In this document: positions 10,236 through 19,500 of the stretch, piece after piece
How the letters are laid out: each line of letters starts with the position of its first letter
How positions within the stretch are numbered: the stretch's first letter is position 1
Source of the DNA: Plantago elongata
Lineage: Eukaryota; Streptophyta; Magnoliopsida; Lamiales; Plantaginaceae
Length of the DNA: 22,656 nucleotides
Assembly: GCA_036897095.1 (NCBI GenBank)
Contig: JAYMSP010002744.1
Span: forward strand, 1-22,656
Reading direction: 5' to 3'
The notes under the pieces: model-generated
Told to the model about the DNA's origin: nothing
What the model saw: only the letters and a program-made list of their open reading frames with translations
Databases searched by the model: none
Program-made: the position numbers and the translations under genes

Positions 10236-10485
10236 GTCAAATTTAATCGACAGGGTAATAAAATTGGACAAATGAAAAATATAAGGTACCAAAATTGGAC
10301 GATCACAAAATAAGGTACCTTTTCCAATAATTATTGATTTATTCCGGTCAAAATTAACGGCTCCGTCAAATTTAACTGACGGAGTCCCAAATTGGACAAA
10401 TGATAAATATAAGGTACCAAAATCGGATAGTCACAAAATAATTTCAGTAATGACACAACTTAAGATACATTTTTTGGATTTTTCC
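10236..10485. repeat. Right arm terminal unit, duplicated in tandem
   Basis: The outer unit 10344-10485 and a shorter inner unit at about 10236-10326 both carry CCAAATTGGACAAATG or AAATTGGACAAATG, ATATAAGGTACCAAAAT and CACAAAATAA in the same order. They are inverted relative to the left arm, mirroring its duplication. Confidence 0.78.
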
Positions 10486-10489
10486 CCAC

Positions 10490-11067
10490 AATAATTGTGA
10501 GGTGGAGTTTCTAACACAAAACATGATTAGTCGAATCAAGCTTGCCGGAAATTTAAACGCCTCCAATGACTCCTCAAGAAAATCCTAGTTTACCCGGTCA
10601 TACGCCTTTTCCAAATCTAGCTTCTTAGTCATACATTTGACTTTGTTTTTCTTCTCAGATCGGAATGAATGTAGAATCTCCTGACTAAGAAATATGTCGT
10701 CATGTGTACTTCACACTTTAATGAAGCTTGATTGGCACATTGAAATCAATTCTGGCATTAGATTTCTCAACCTCAAAGTAACACAATGGTTATGAACTTG
10801 TACAACACGTTGTAAAGAGCTATGTATGGGTATGTATCCGGTTATTCTGGAGGGGTTCAGAACCTTGGGGATCAGATACACGAATGCATTACATATATTC
10901 AAGGAAAAGCATCCGGTGTGGAAAGCATTCTGAATAAACTTCACTACCGATTCACCTACCACATCCTTACACTTATGATAGAAACAAGCTTGTATACCAT
11001 CGGGTCCCCATGCTTTGTGAGGACAAGTCACCCAAACGATCTTTTTGATCTCTTTTGTTATTGGCAA
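10490..11067 (-). pseudogene. LINE RT, fingers and palm (5' of the insertion)
   Basis: The minus-strand frame reads ITKEIKKIVW, then KAWGPDGIQACFYHKC, VYLIPKVLNPSRITGYIPI and LRLRNLMPELISMCQSSF. In a second frame LDLEKAYDRV follows, and then SLIRLIMFCVRNSTSQLLW up to the foldback. These are the PDG, IPK, RPIS, KAYD and CV motifs of plant L1 RTs. The expected Pro in KAPGPDG is Trp. Several frame changes show that it is dead. Confidence 0.87.
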
Positions 11068-11239
11068 GACTTACAAGCTATCTCGTTCCTCAATCGTTAG
11101 ATGCGCCTGTAGCCGAGAGATGGGAAGCTTCCACGATTTTGATCTAGAGCAGCTGAGAAGATTCTCTCAAAGTGTGCTCTGCCGTGATTTTGGAGGATAC
11201 ACTAGTCATGTTGCCAATCATCATAGATTCACAGCATAG

Positions 11240-12087
11240 TAATTTGATTGGCACGACGTCAGGCAAGGGTTGAGTGGTGAAAGAATTTAGTGTTTGAATT
11301 GCCTTCCATTAACTATTTAACTCGGGACTTTTGGAACCAAAGTCGTTCTTCATATCGTAACACTGCATTATATTCAATAACCAGTTACCTTTCGAGATTC
11401 ATTGGAAACAAGCTTGGTAACTAGGATAAATATTTTTGTATTCCTTCAATCCGACCTAGCAACTTACGTTTCTTATAAAATATGTTGCCAAACTTTTCTT
11501 TGTTCTAAAGTAGAAGGATATTGGAGATCTCCTTAATCGCAAGCTCAATACTCTATTATTATACCACGTAAACTTGGGGCAACACAATCCAAGATCCATA
11601 AAACCACACGCATCTATCCAAGTGTTAAAGAATATGCATCGACTTCAAGATGCTAGAGTGTTGCCCCTCTTATTATGCATGAATCTAACCTCATTAAAGT
11701 CGCCCATTGCCAACCATGGAAAATCCGTCGAGTTTGCAAACCTTTCCATGTTGTTAAAAATTCGACACTAATCCTTGTGTCTTTGTTGTACATAAACCCG
11801 AAAAGCCACAAAGCTACTTGCTCTCTTCGGCTGACCAGAGCATGAATTGGTTAATCGTGAATTCTAGAATTTCAACGTCTGTTTCATACTCATTCCAAAG
11901 CACTTAGATCCTCCTATCCTGCCTTTTGTCGACACAACCTTCCAATTTATAAATCATAGACAACGTAGAATTAAATTAGCATGGGCAGGAAAAACTCTAA
12001 CGAATACAACATGAGGTTTGTGTTCACGAATTAAATCTCTGTAATTTAAATCAAACTCTAGGCTGCTTGCCCCTTGGAAATTCCATG
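11240..12087 (-). pseudogene. LINE AP-type endonuclease domain remnant
   Basis: The minus-strand frame starting near 12085 reads WNFQGASS, then DLIREHKPHVVFVRV, the classic start of a plant LINE endonuclease. Near 11725-11661 come FPWLAMGDFNEV and HNKRG, carrying the GDFNE active-site block. In between, frames are broken and similarity is weak. The endonuclease would have nicked the target site for insertion, but this copy cannot encode it. Confidence 0.82.
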
Positions 12088-12441
12088 TTGAGAACTCTCA
12101 TTGGTAAACTAAAATAGTTGAAAGGAGCAGTAGTTAACAGTCAGAGACCCCCTCCATAGCACAATTAATTGAATTAGAAGGAGTAGAATCTGACATTTTA
12201 TTGTTTCTATTTCCTCATGTTCCATCACAAACCGCATCCATAATTCGTGTAAGTGATCCATTCGCACCATGTAATGTGCTTCTATCCTACATTGCCAATA
12301 CATGTCCGGGATGCCCATCATGTGTATCAATAGCTCCTCCGTTCCTATAAGTACTATGCGATATGTTTTGTCCATGTTATCTATTCGGGCTTCGTAAACC
12401 TCCTCCTCCTCCTCCTCCATTGGTTCCAAAAATTCCAATGG

Positions 12442-13295
12442 CTAATTAAGTATCATCAGGCCATGTGGCCCCCAAAATAAGTTTGCTTCCCAGTTCTCTT
12501 CTGCCATAGTTGGATTTTTCATAGACGACTCCATCGATGCATATTCCGAGCTCAAGTGGAACATCAAACCTGATTTAGACACAAAACCGGGCAAATTTGT
12601 CCCTTGTTGCGTTAAACGTATTACCATCAATCTTAATTGGATCCCCAACGCATAGGGCAAGCGAGTGAATTATCAATTTTCGAAAGAATTCGATTGGAAT
12701 GTTTAACACTCTAGCCCATGGTATAGTTGTCTCGATTCTATCAATATTAGCCCGAAACTTCAGTGGCCACTTTCTGATGGAAATTCCCGACCAATTGCCT
12801 CGGTCCTTCAGTCAAGATCATCTCACGGGTTACATCATTCATGCCTTTGAGGCAGTAACATCTATTTCATAGGTCAAGAAATTCAGCGTCTCCATAGACC
12901 CATCATACTTAGTTTGCTCGAAAGAGCAGGGTAGAACCAAGGTTTTCCAAGAACACGAATGATGATAGCATACTTCCATTGAGGTTCCATCTCATATATG
13001 AGGTCCTTGTCAAGCACAACTTACTTGAACGGGATAGTGTCATTAGCATCAAGAATTTTAATTCTTATTCATTCTTCCTTCGTACGATTCTTATCAACGA
13101 ATACATCGCTCCTATCACGGAAGACTTAATTAGCATACATCGGGGCCACTTCCCTATTTTGTCCTCTGTTTCCTTCTCAAAGTCCCATGAAAACTCAGGT
13201 TCCCTCATGTGATTCTCGTCTTCTGCTTGTCGTTGCCTTTCCTGCACTTTAGCGGGCGGGGGTTGCATTGGAGTTGATGTATAAAATTGTTTCAT
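12442..13295 (-). pseudogene. LINE ORF1-like (DUF4283/gag-like) remnant
   Basis: Scattered minus-strand frames read YEMEPQWKYAIIIRVLGKPW, then IDRIETTIPWARVLNIPIEF, ALCVGDPIKIDGNTFNATRD, KFARFCV, and ELGICIDGVVYEK. This order (strand-rich domain, GxPIKIDGNT, ATRxKFARxCVE, CIDGVVYEVxYE) is typical of the DUF4283 plus zinc-knuckle protein encoded at the 5' end of plant L1 elements. No CCHC knuckle survives. The 5' end of the element is set at about 13300 only because recognisable sequence stops there. Confidence 0.72.
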
Positions 13296-13474
13296 TTTGA
13301 CAGAAACGGATGAAGTAATATTCCATGAGCGATGATTTTATATATTTTTTGTGTATGTATAATAGATCTTTTTACCAAAACTCTTACTTTTTTTTATTTG
13401 GTAAAAATTCATCAAACTTTATACAACGTTTAGAACGAGAAACTGTCTTTCTTTAAAATGCACACATGTTTACT

Positions 13475-13744
13475 TTTTTTTTTTTAATTATTATTGAACA
13501 TGAAATATAGCATTACAATTACAATTGTTGATCAAGACAAATTTATCAACAAGACGAATTTATCAATCGATTCTAGATGCAAATCACCACCAATCTCTAT
13601 TCAGAGAATATAATCACCCATTTCGGGGAACGATTCTAGATGCAAATCACCACCAATCTCTATTCAGAGAATATAATCACCCATTTCGGGGAATCGAACC
13701 TGTGACCTCATGGTTACGGGGTGTCTCAGTTTGCCACTCGGCTA
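13475..13744 (-). mobile_element. Complete tRNA-derived SINE with 14-bp target duplication
   Basis: Identical 14-bp sequences CACACATGTTTACT flank the element at 13461-13474 and 13745-13758. On the minus strand it begins TAGCCGAGTGGCA (box A, 13732-13743) with box B GGTTCGATTCC at 13690-13700, the spacing of a Pol III internal promoter. It ends in a run of 11-12 A directly against the target duplication. Its 270 bp include a 63-bp perfect tandem duplication. The tRNA-like head resembles a Leu/Ser-type tRNA, but no specific identity is claimed. Confidence 0.9.
13568..13693. repeat. Perfect 63-bp tandem duplication inside the SINE
   Basis: 13568-13630 and 13631-13693 are identical over all 63 bases, so the event is recent. 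Just before it, a 17-bp unit (13534-13550 and 13551-13567) is also repeated with two differences. Confidence 0.95.
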
Positions 13745-13809
13745 CACACATGTTTACTATTAGTATATATGAATTACCGATTTTTTTATAACGTTGAGTA
13801 AGTCTCTGA

Positions 13810-14010
13810 TCTCTGGATAATTTATCTAGAGACAAGCATATATTGTCAAGAAAAATATCAATAATATTAAAAATATATTATTTTTTTTGCGCATGGATAG
13901 TTTTATTATATTATAACAAGATTTATTATGTTAACAATATAAACATTTTGATTAATAATATGATTAATTTTATAAATAATATAATCGTCTCTAAATAAGT
14001 TATTTAGAGA
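13810..14010. mobile_element. Candidate small MITE with palindromic ends
   Basis: 13988-14010 is a perfect 11-bp-arm palindrome (TCTCTAAATAA, G, then its complement), and 13810-13832 is a closely related one (TCTCTGGATA... TATCTAGAGA). Both are followed or preceded by C as TCTAGAGAC and CGTCTCTA. Two related palindromes 180 bp apart look like the ends of a small element, but no target duplication was found. Confidence 0.4.
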
Positions 14011-14012
14011 TC

Positions 14013-14732
14013 GATTCCTATGATACTTTGTTGGAAATTGTGAAAGAATCTAATCTGTCATTGGAAATGGATGAGAGGAAAAATCTAAGAAATGAAAATA
14101 AAAAAGAGGAAGAGAGAAGGAATGAGTGATCTGACAAATAGCAAATGCAGTAGTGTCGTCGTATTCGTGGTTGTTTGCATTATGTTTGTACATTAAACAC
14201 ATGTTCAGGGTTGAATACATCCACTAACAAACTTAGGGTTTCCTCATGGTCAATGGTCATCATTTCTTTCCAACTACAACAATTATCTTTTCAATTGGCA
14301 AACCCCCATCGAATATTCAGCTCATTATAGATAACACTACATTTAGGTCAGGCTAGGTTGAGCTCTATTTAACAGCCAGATAAATGCTGTCTCGGATAGA
14401 GTCGAATTGTACAACCAGATAGGCAATATCCCAGTTATAGAGGCGGCCGATCAGTTAGATGACCATATGCATAGTGTTGTCATGCATTGAAATAACCACA
14501 TTGCTAACATATGATAAAGGAGAGTATATAAGTTACGGCACTATATTAATGACATAATACATTTCGAGTGTAACCCAATAACAAAACCACTTGGACTTGG
14601 TCGTTTACCCATAGTGTATCGCACCAATGACCATGGTATTATCCCCTGGCTGCTCAACATTGCAGTGTTCAGCTATGGAAATTTTATAGTTGTTATTTGT
14701 GAATAAGAGATAACTGAATAATGAAGCAATAA
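14013..14732. other. Intergenic, nothing recognised
   Basis: There is no recognisable open frame, SINE box pair or repeat array in this interval. A purine-rich patch lies at 14060-14130. Confidence 0.45.
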
Positions 14733-15022
14733 TACTCCCTAGTACTAGTGAAGTAGAGAGTGAAAATGGAGAAAAAGGAGAGAGAAAATGGTGAAGTTAC
14801 AAAAACTTAGCCAAAATCGGGGCTATTATGGCTAATGAAAAATCTTACTATAATCCATGGCCAAAAAGGTAATTTTTTTTGGCTCTTTAAGGAAAATATA
14901 TATCCTATGAAATGGTTGAAACATAAATGTAAGTAATGTACAATTCAAACACAGAAAGTAGATGTAGATTTATGACATCCAAAAAGGGAATGCGGGTACA
15001 ATTCACTGAGACGGAGGGAGTA
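14733..15022. mobile_element. Stowaway-like MITE, about 290 bp
   Basis: The left end reads TACTCCCTAGTACTAGTGAA and the right end, reverse-complemented, reads TACTCCCTCCGTCTCAGTGAA. They align with one gap and are flanked by TA. CTCCCTCCGT at the terminus and a TA target are the signature of the Stowaway (Tc1/mariner) MITEs common in plants. No coding capacity is present. Confidence 0.75.
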
Positions 15023-16300
15023 TCAAATTGCAAGACACTCCTCAATAAGATGCCATCCTCCTCGTACATCCGGATTCCATTTTTTTTTTTCTTTAAGATA
15101 TTGATTTTGGCTAATCCGCTTGAGAGGGCCATAGAGGGAAGTCGGACATGAATTAGACCTGCAGTAAAGGTTTCCACAAAGCCACAGGCCATGCTACTCC
15201 ATAATAAAAATCAGAACAATGATAGAATAAGTGAGCAAACGGAGAGAACTACATAGCTCTCAATGATAGGGATGCTATGTCAATGTAACAATGCCACTGA
15301 ATTTCCGAGTTCTTAAGTGTAATCTTCTCCATCTCTAGAAGGGGCTTGCGCACCCTAAGTATGTGAAAGAGCTCATTATGAGGTAAATCCCATAAACAAC
15401 ACAAACCACAAAATCTGTAACATATAATAGAGTAATCAATTGATTAACTTAAACCTAGATCTAGATCAATTCTCATAAACCAGGAAATACCAATATTTTA
15501 GAGCTAGATTGTTTTTGAAAAACACGCGTGCATTAGTCTTCATAGTACAAACTACAGAGTGATGAGATGTCATACCCCTTTTAGATAACACAGCTCCTGA
15601 AGCTCAAATGCCCATCATGTCATTATAGTCGGCTCATACAGATGGTATCAAAGGATATAAATGCAGGTGGATCGTGATAATGAATGTGACCTACCGTTCT
15701 CTCCTGAGTAATGAAATAATTGCAAACAAAGCAGGCATGATTTGACACTACAGGTACTTGTGACGTAAATAAATCGATAGATCATCTCCAAGGGAAATTC
15801 AAAATTAACTAATGACTCCGAGGAAAATTCAAAATCAACCAAAGAACTCATTCATTTAATTCACTACCAAAAAGTTGCATATCTTCGACCATAATCACAT
15901 CTATGTATACTGGCTATTGCCCTTTATACTACGTACTAGATTAGGTTGGCTTACCAACTATAATAGTACTTGGAGCCATTTTAGGTGAAGGGGGCTATAG
16001 CGGGCAATGCTGCTAACAAATGAGGCAGGACCTGAGTTGGAAGCTCAAGTAACTGTCGGATGGTCTTATTACCATTGCAGCTATATCAAGTGTTGTCCGT
16101 AATAAGGAAATGTGAAAAAACTAGATATGGACATAGATAATAATTCTAAGTTTCTAGCGCAGTAAAAACAAGACAGAATTTGCAAGCGCATTAAATAGGG
16201 TTTTAATCCAGTAAGCACTCTTAATCCCAAACGCAGACCTAAAGCCTGAAAGGGTTAATAATATGGTTAAACTTTAAAGACAGCTGGTCATAAATCCAGT
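15023..16300. other. Intergenic region downstream of the B3 gene
   Basis: No gene is recognised. A minus-strand 67-codon frame (15648-15851) has an internal echo (VDFEFSSESLVNFEFPLE) caused by a short DNA repeat and no family signature. The part nearest 16300 may hold the B3 gene's polyadenylation region. Confidence 0.4.
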
Positions 16301-16514
16301 CTAAATTACTTCCAAACTCGAGAAGAAAACTGTTTAGTTGATTTACACTAGACGTACAAGTCACAATCTCTCCTAAACTGGATACATTTAGAAAAGATAA
16401 ACAACAGAATTATCCTAAAGAAGAAAAGAAACAAACTGATAGCTAGTATGTAGTATCTTGCACTAAAGCGGAGCTACGATTTAAAATTTGAGCAATGAGA
16501 ACCCAAAAGAATTA
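16300..16514 (-). other. Probable 3' UTR of the B3 gene
   Basis: This stretch directly follows the TGA stop of the minus-strand B3 gene. I cannot locate the polyadenylation site from sequence alone. The lower boundary is arbitrary. Confidence 0.4.
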
Positions 16515-19500
16515 TCACCACGGAGCATTTACCTCTTTTTGAAAATTTAGCTCGTAGCTCTCTGCTTTAGGCTTCAAGTCCTCTATTTCCTTATCATACT
16601 TAGCAGATAACTCTCTCAGAGCAGCAAGCTTTGCTTCAAGTAATTGAATCTCATCATCGACTTCCCTCCACTCCGTCTGTACCTCCAAGTACCTTTTTGT
16701 ATCTTTGGCACCTTCTGAGTCGGTAAGAGTCAGCAGCCGTTTCAGACGATCCTGTAAAAATCCTACATTGAACCCAAGAATCTCAAAGGATCTTAGTGAC
16801 ATCTCCCACACTTCAAATTCATTTCTGGGCGTCGTGAAGTTACAATTTCGTAAAGCTTCAGAAATATTAACGGTTTCAACAACCACACCAGCTGCTAGCT
16901 TAGAGTATAGGCCTGGGATGAAACGATCGTGAAGGAAACCATTTTTGCAGCAGCACAAGTCGTAGTATTTTCGACGAATGTTCTCCGGGATTTCAGAATC
17001 GATGCAAACACCATTTACAACAATTTGAAATTGCTCAAAAGTGTTAACATCTTTGAATGGAACTGAAGATCTGGAGAACTTGCAGTTTTCCAAAACTTCC
17101 GATGCAACCTCACCACTGTCATTTCCCGAATGTTCCTCCAGCTGTACGGGAGGGGGGCTTAGTGGGCCATCATTCTGTTTCTTTTCCAAAACAGTCAAGG
17201 GAAGAGATTTTACACGCCTTTTCTTCTTGGGCTGAGCATCAGTAGTTCCATCTGCAAGGTGTTATCATGACACGAACAAATTAAACTCAAAGATCATAAA
17301 ATAAAGGCTAAACAGAAACCCCATTTTAAGTTTAAATTTTTTAGACAAACACCCTCATATAATACAGAAACTATACGATTGCCTTCTGACGACTCGTCTT
17401 TTTAATTGTCTACAAAATTAGCTCTACTTTCCATATAATTCATTTTGTGCAGTCATTTGGCATTGACAAGTATTGATAAAAGGGTCAATTACATATATAA
17501 ACCAAGTTTAAGGAACTATGACAAATTAAGTACACTCAAATAACTCTTACAGTTAAGGCCATTCTGTTTTAATTGTGGACTCCAAAAAACAAGCTAAACT
17601 TTATTTAATTAATAATTTTGAAGTACATCACCTCTATTTGAATGGTGTACTCCAAACTACATTTAATAAACAAACTTGAAGTCCATATACACTAATGGAC
17701 TTCAGATATGGCCCTAATCTAAATTAACCGACCAATTTAAAATCCCAAGCTGGTTTCAGTCATTTTCGTCCAAAACTAACTACCGGAAAAAAAAAATGCT
17801 GAAAGCAACTATAAAATGATTAAATTAACTCTAAAAACTAATTTATAGTAAACTAAAACTATCAAATAGGCATACTAACACTATAAAGATTATAAATCAT
17901 TGTTTTTCGCTGAAAACATAATACAAATAATGAAGTTGACACTAAATATTATGATAAAATTAACATTTTAAAATTCTATTATCCTAGGGAAATCAACATT
18001 AGTTTCGGTATTAGTCAGTTTCATCAACACTTTAAAATTCCAAAATCCTAGGGAAACAACAATGTTAGTTTGAAGGACAGGTTTCAATTGACATCAACAA
18101 CATAAGTGTTAATGTCAATGTCAATGTTATTTTAATTAGTTTTACTTAGTTTCACCAACACCATTAGTTTTAACATTAGTTTCAGCATCATCAACATTTT
18201 CTTTTAAAACGGCAAAGGTGACTCGAACCCCGACCTATTAGTTGGAGGGGAAGTCTTACCAACTGAGGTGCGCTCTTAACATCATCAGTGTTAGTTTCAG
18301 TATCATTAGTATTAGTTTAAGGTTTATCAGAATTAGTTTCAGGGCACAAAATGTTAGTTTGAGAAACTCAGAAAGTTAGTTTCAGGTTCATTTTCAAGTT
18401 CATTAAAGTTAGTTTCAAGAACTTAGAATATTAGTTTCATAACTCAGAAAGTTAGTTTCAAGTTCCTTAAAAGTTATTTTCAAGGCCAACAATGTTAGTT
18501 TCAGATCAAAATAGTACTCCATCCATCCCGGGTTCCCATGGGGTCAGGCACAAGTTTTAAGAGAAAATTGAATAAAGTAGGAGAGATGGTGATAAAGTAA
18601 GAAAGATAATGACTAAAGCAGGATAAATAGTGACTAAAGTAGGAGAGAATGTATAAAGTAGGAGAGAGATTAACCATTTAAGAGATGAGAAGATGAAGTT
18701 GGGACGGACCAAAATGGAATACGAGAATATGAAGTTGCAACAGAGGGAGCATTAGTTTCAGCATCATTAGTATTAATTTCAGGAACTCGGAAAGATAGTT
18801 TCAAGTTCATTATTATGAATTTCGGATTCAAGAAAGTTAGTTGGACTTCCAGGTTAATGAATCTTAGTTTTAGGAACTCAAAAAGTTATTTCCAGGTTTA
18901 TTAAATTTAGTTTCAACAATGTTAGTTTCATAATAAAATAGTATTAGTTTCAGCACAGTTAGTATTAGTTTAAGGAACTCATAAAGTTAGTTTCAAAACA
19001 AAAAAGTATTACTTTAAGCATAATTTGTAATATTTTAGCATCATAACTATTAGTTTCAAGAACTCACGAATTTAGTTTTAGGTGCATTAATATTAGTTTC
19101 AGGTTCATTAAAGTTAGTTTTAAGAAATTGAAATGTTAGTTTCAAATTCATTATAGTTAAGGGCCAACAATGTTAGTTTCAAAATAAAATAGTACTCTCT
19201 CAATTCTGGGTTATCTTCATGCGGAATCAGTCACAAATTATAAGAGAAAAGTGAATAAAGTAGGAGAGATGGTGATAAAGTAGAGCAAAAAATGAATGAA
19301 GTAAGACAAATAGTGACTAATAGTGACTAAAGTAGGAGAGGTAGTGTATAAAGTAGGACATAGATTTTCCATTTAAGGGCTGGGAAAATGAACTTAGGAC
19401 GGGCCAAAATGATATAGGAAGATGAAGTTGGGACTGATGGAGTATTAGTTTCAGGAACTCATAGTTCTAAAACCCTAGGGGAAATGGTGAACCCAATCAA

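Larger units (their letters stand above)
9433..10485. mobile_element. 1053-bp foldback element with arms of about 500 bp
   Basis: The element begins GGAAAAATCC (9433-9442) and ends with its reverse complement (10476-10485). Similarity between the arms runs almost to the centre: GGTATCTTAAGTTGTGTCATTA, the GGTACC and GTCCAATTTGG blocks, the TTTGACGG block, the TTCTTGGAA/ACACACC block and CGACTTC pairing at 9946-9953 with 9991-10005. This leaves a loop of about 40 bp (9954-9992). Each arm also carries its terminal unit twice in tandem. No transposase is encoded. It resembles non-autonomous Mutator-like or other long-TIR elements, but the superfamily is unproven because no target duplication is found. 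Confidence 0.85.
9040..13300 (-). mobile_element. Degenerate near-full-length L1-type LINE, split by a foldback element
   Basis: Read on the minus strand from about 13300, the remains come in the order expected for a plant L1: an ORF1-like nucleic-acid-binding region (about 12590-13000), the start of an AP-type endonuclease (WNFQGASS near 12085), its GDFNE motif (near 11710), the RT fingers and palm (11067-10490), then after the 9433-10485 insertion the RT active-site region and LEKYLGVRLKHG (9432-9045). Recognition stops at AGWK near 9045, so thumb, zinc finger and RNase H are missing. Frame shifts and stops are frequent throughout. It looks much older than the LINE at 3764-5924. Confidence 0.88.

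Noticed and set aside
10822..11239. Two plus-strand frames of 92 and 64 codons
   Set aside because: They lie antisense to the LINE reverse transcriptase and have no domain signature.
13369..13407. Hairpin TTTTTACCAAA ... TTTGGTAAAAA as a transposon end pair
   Set aside because: The 11-bp arms with a 17-bp loop are AT-rich and isolated, so chance is likely.
13525..13791. Plus-strand frame with a repeated 21-residue peptide
   Set aside because: The peptide repeat is only the translation of the 63-bp DNA duplication within a minus-strand SINE.
15648..15851. 67-codon minus-strand frame downstream of the B3 gene
   Set aside because: It has no known motifs, and its internal peptide echo comes from a short DNA repeat. 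There is no splice or start evidence.
16515..17198. Stand-alone 227-residue protein starting at TTG
   Set aside because: The frame extends upstream to an acceptor at 17252 and joins the B3 exons in phase, so it is the last exon and not a separate gene.
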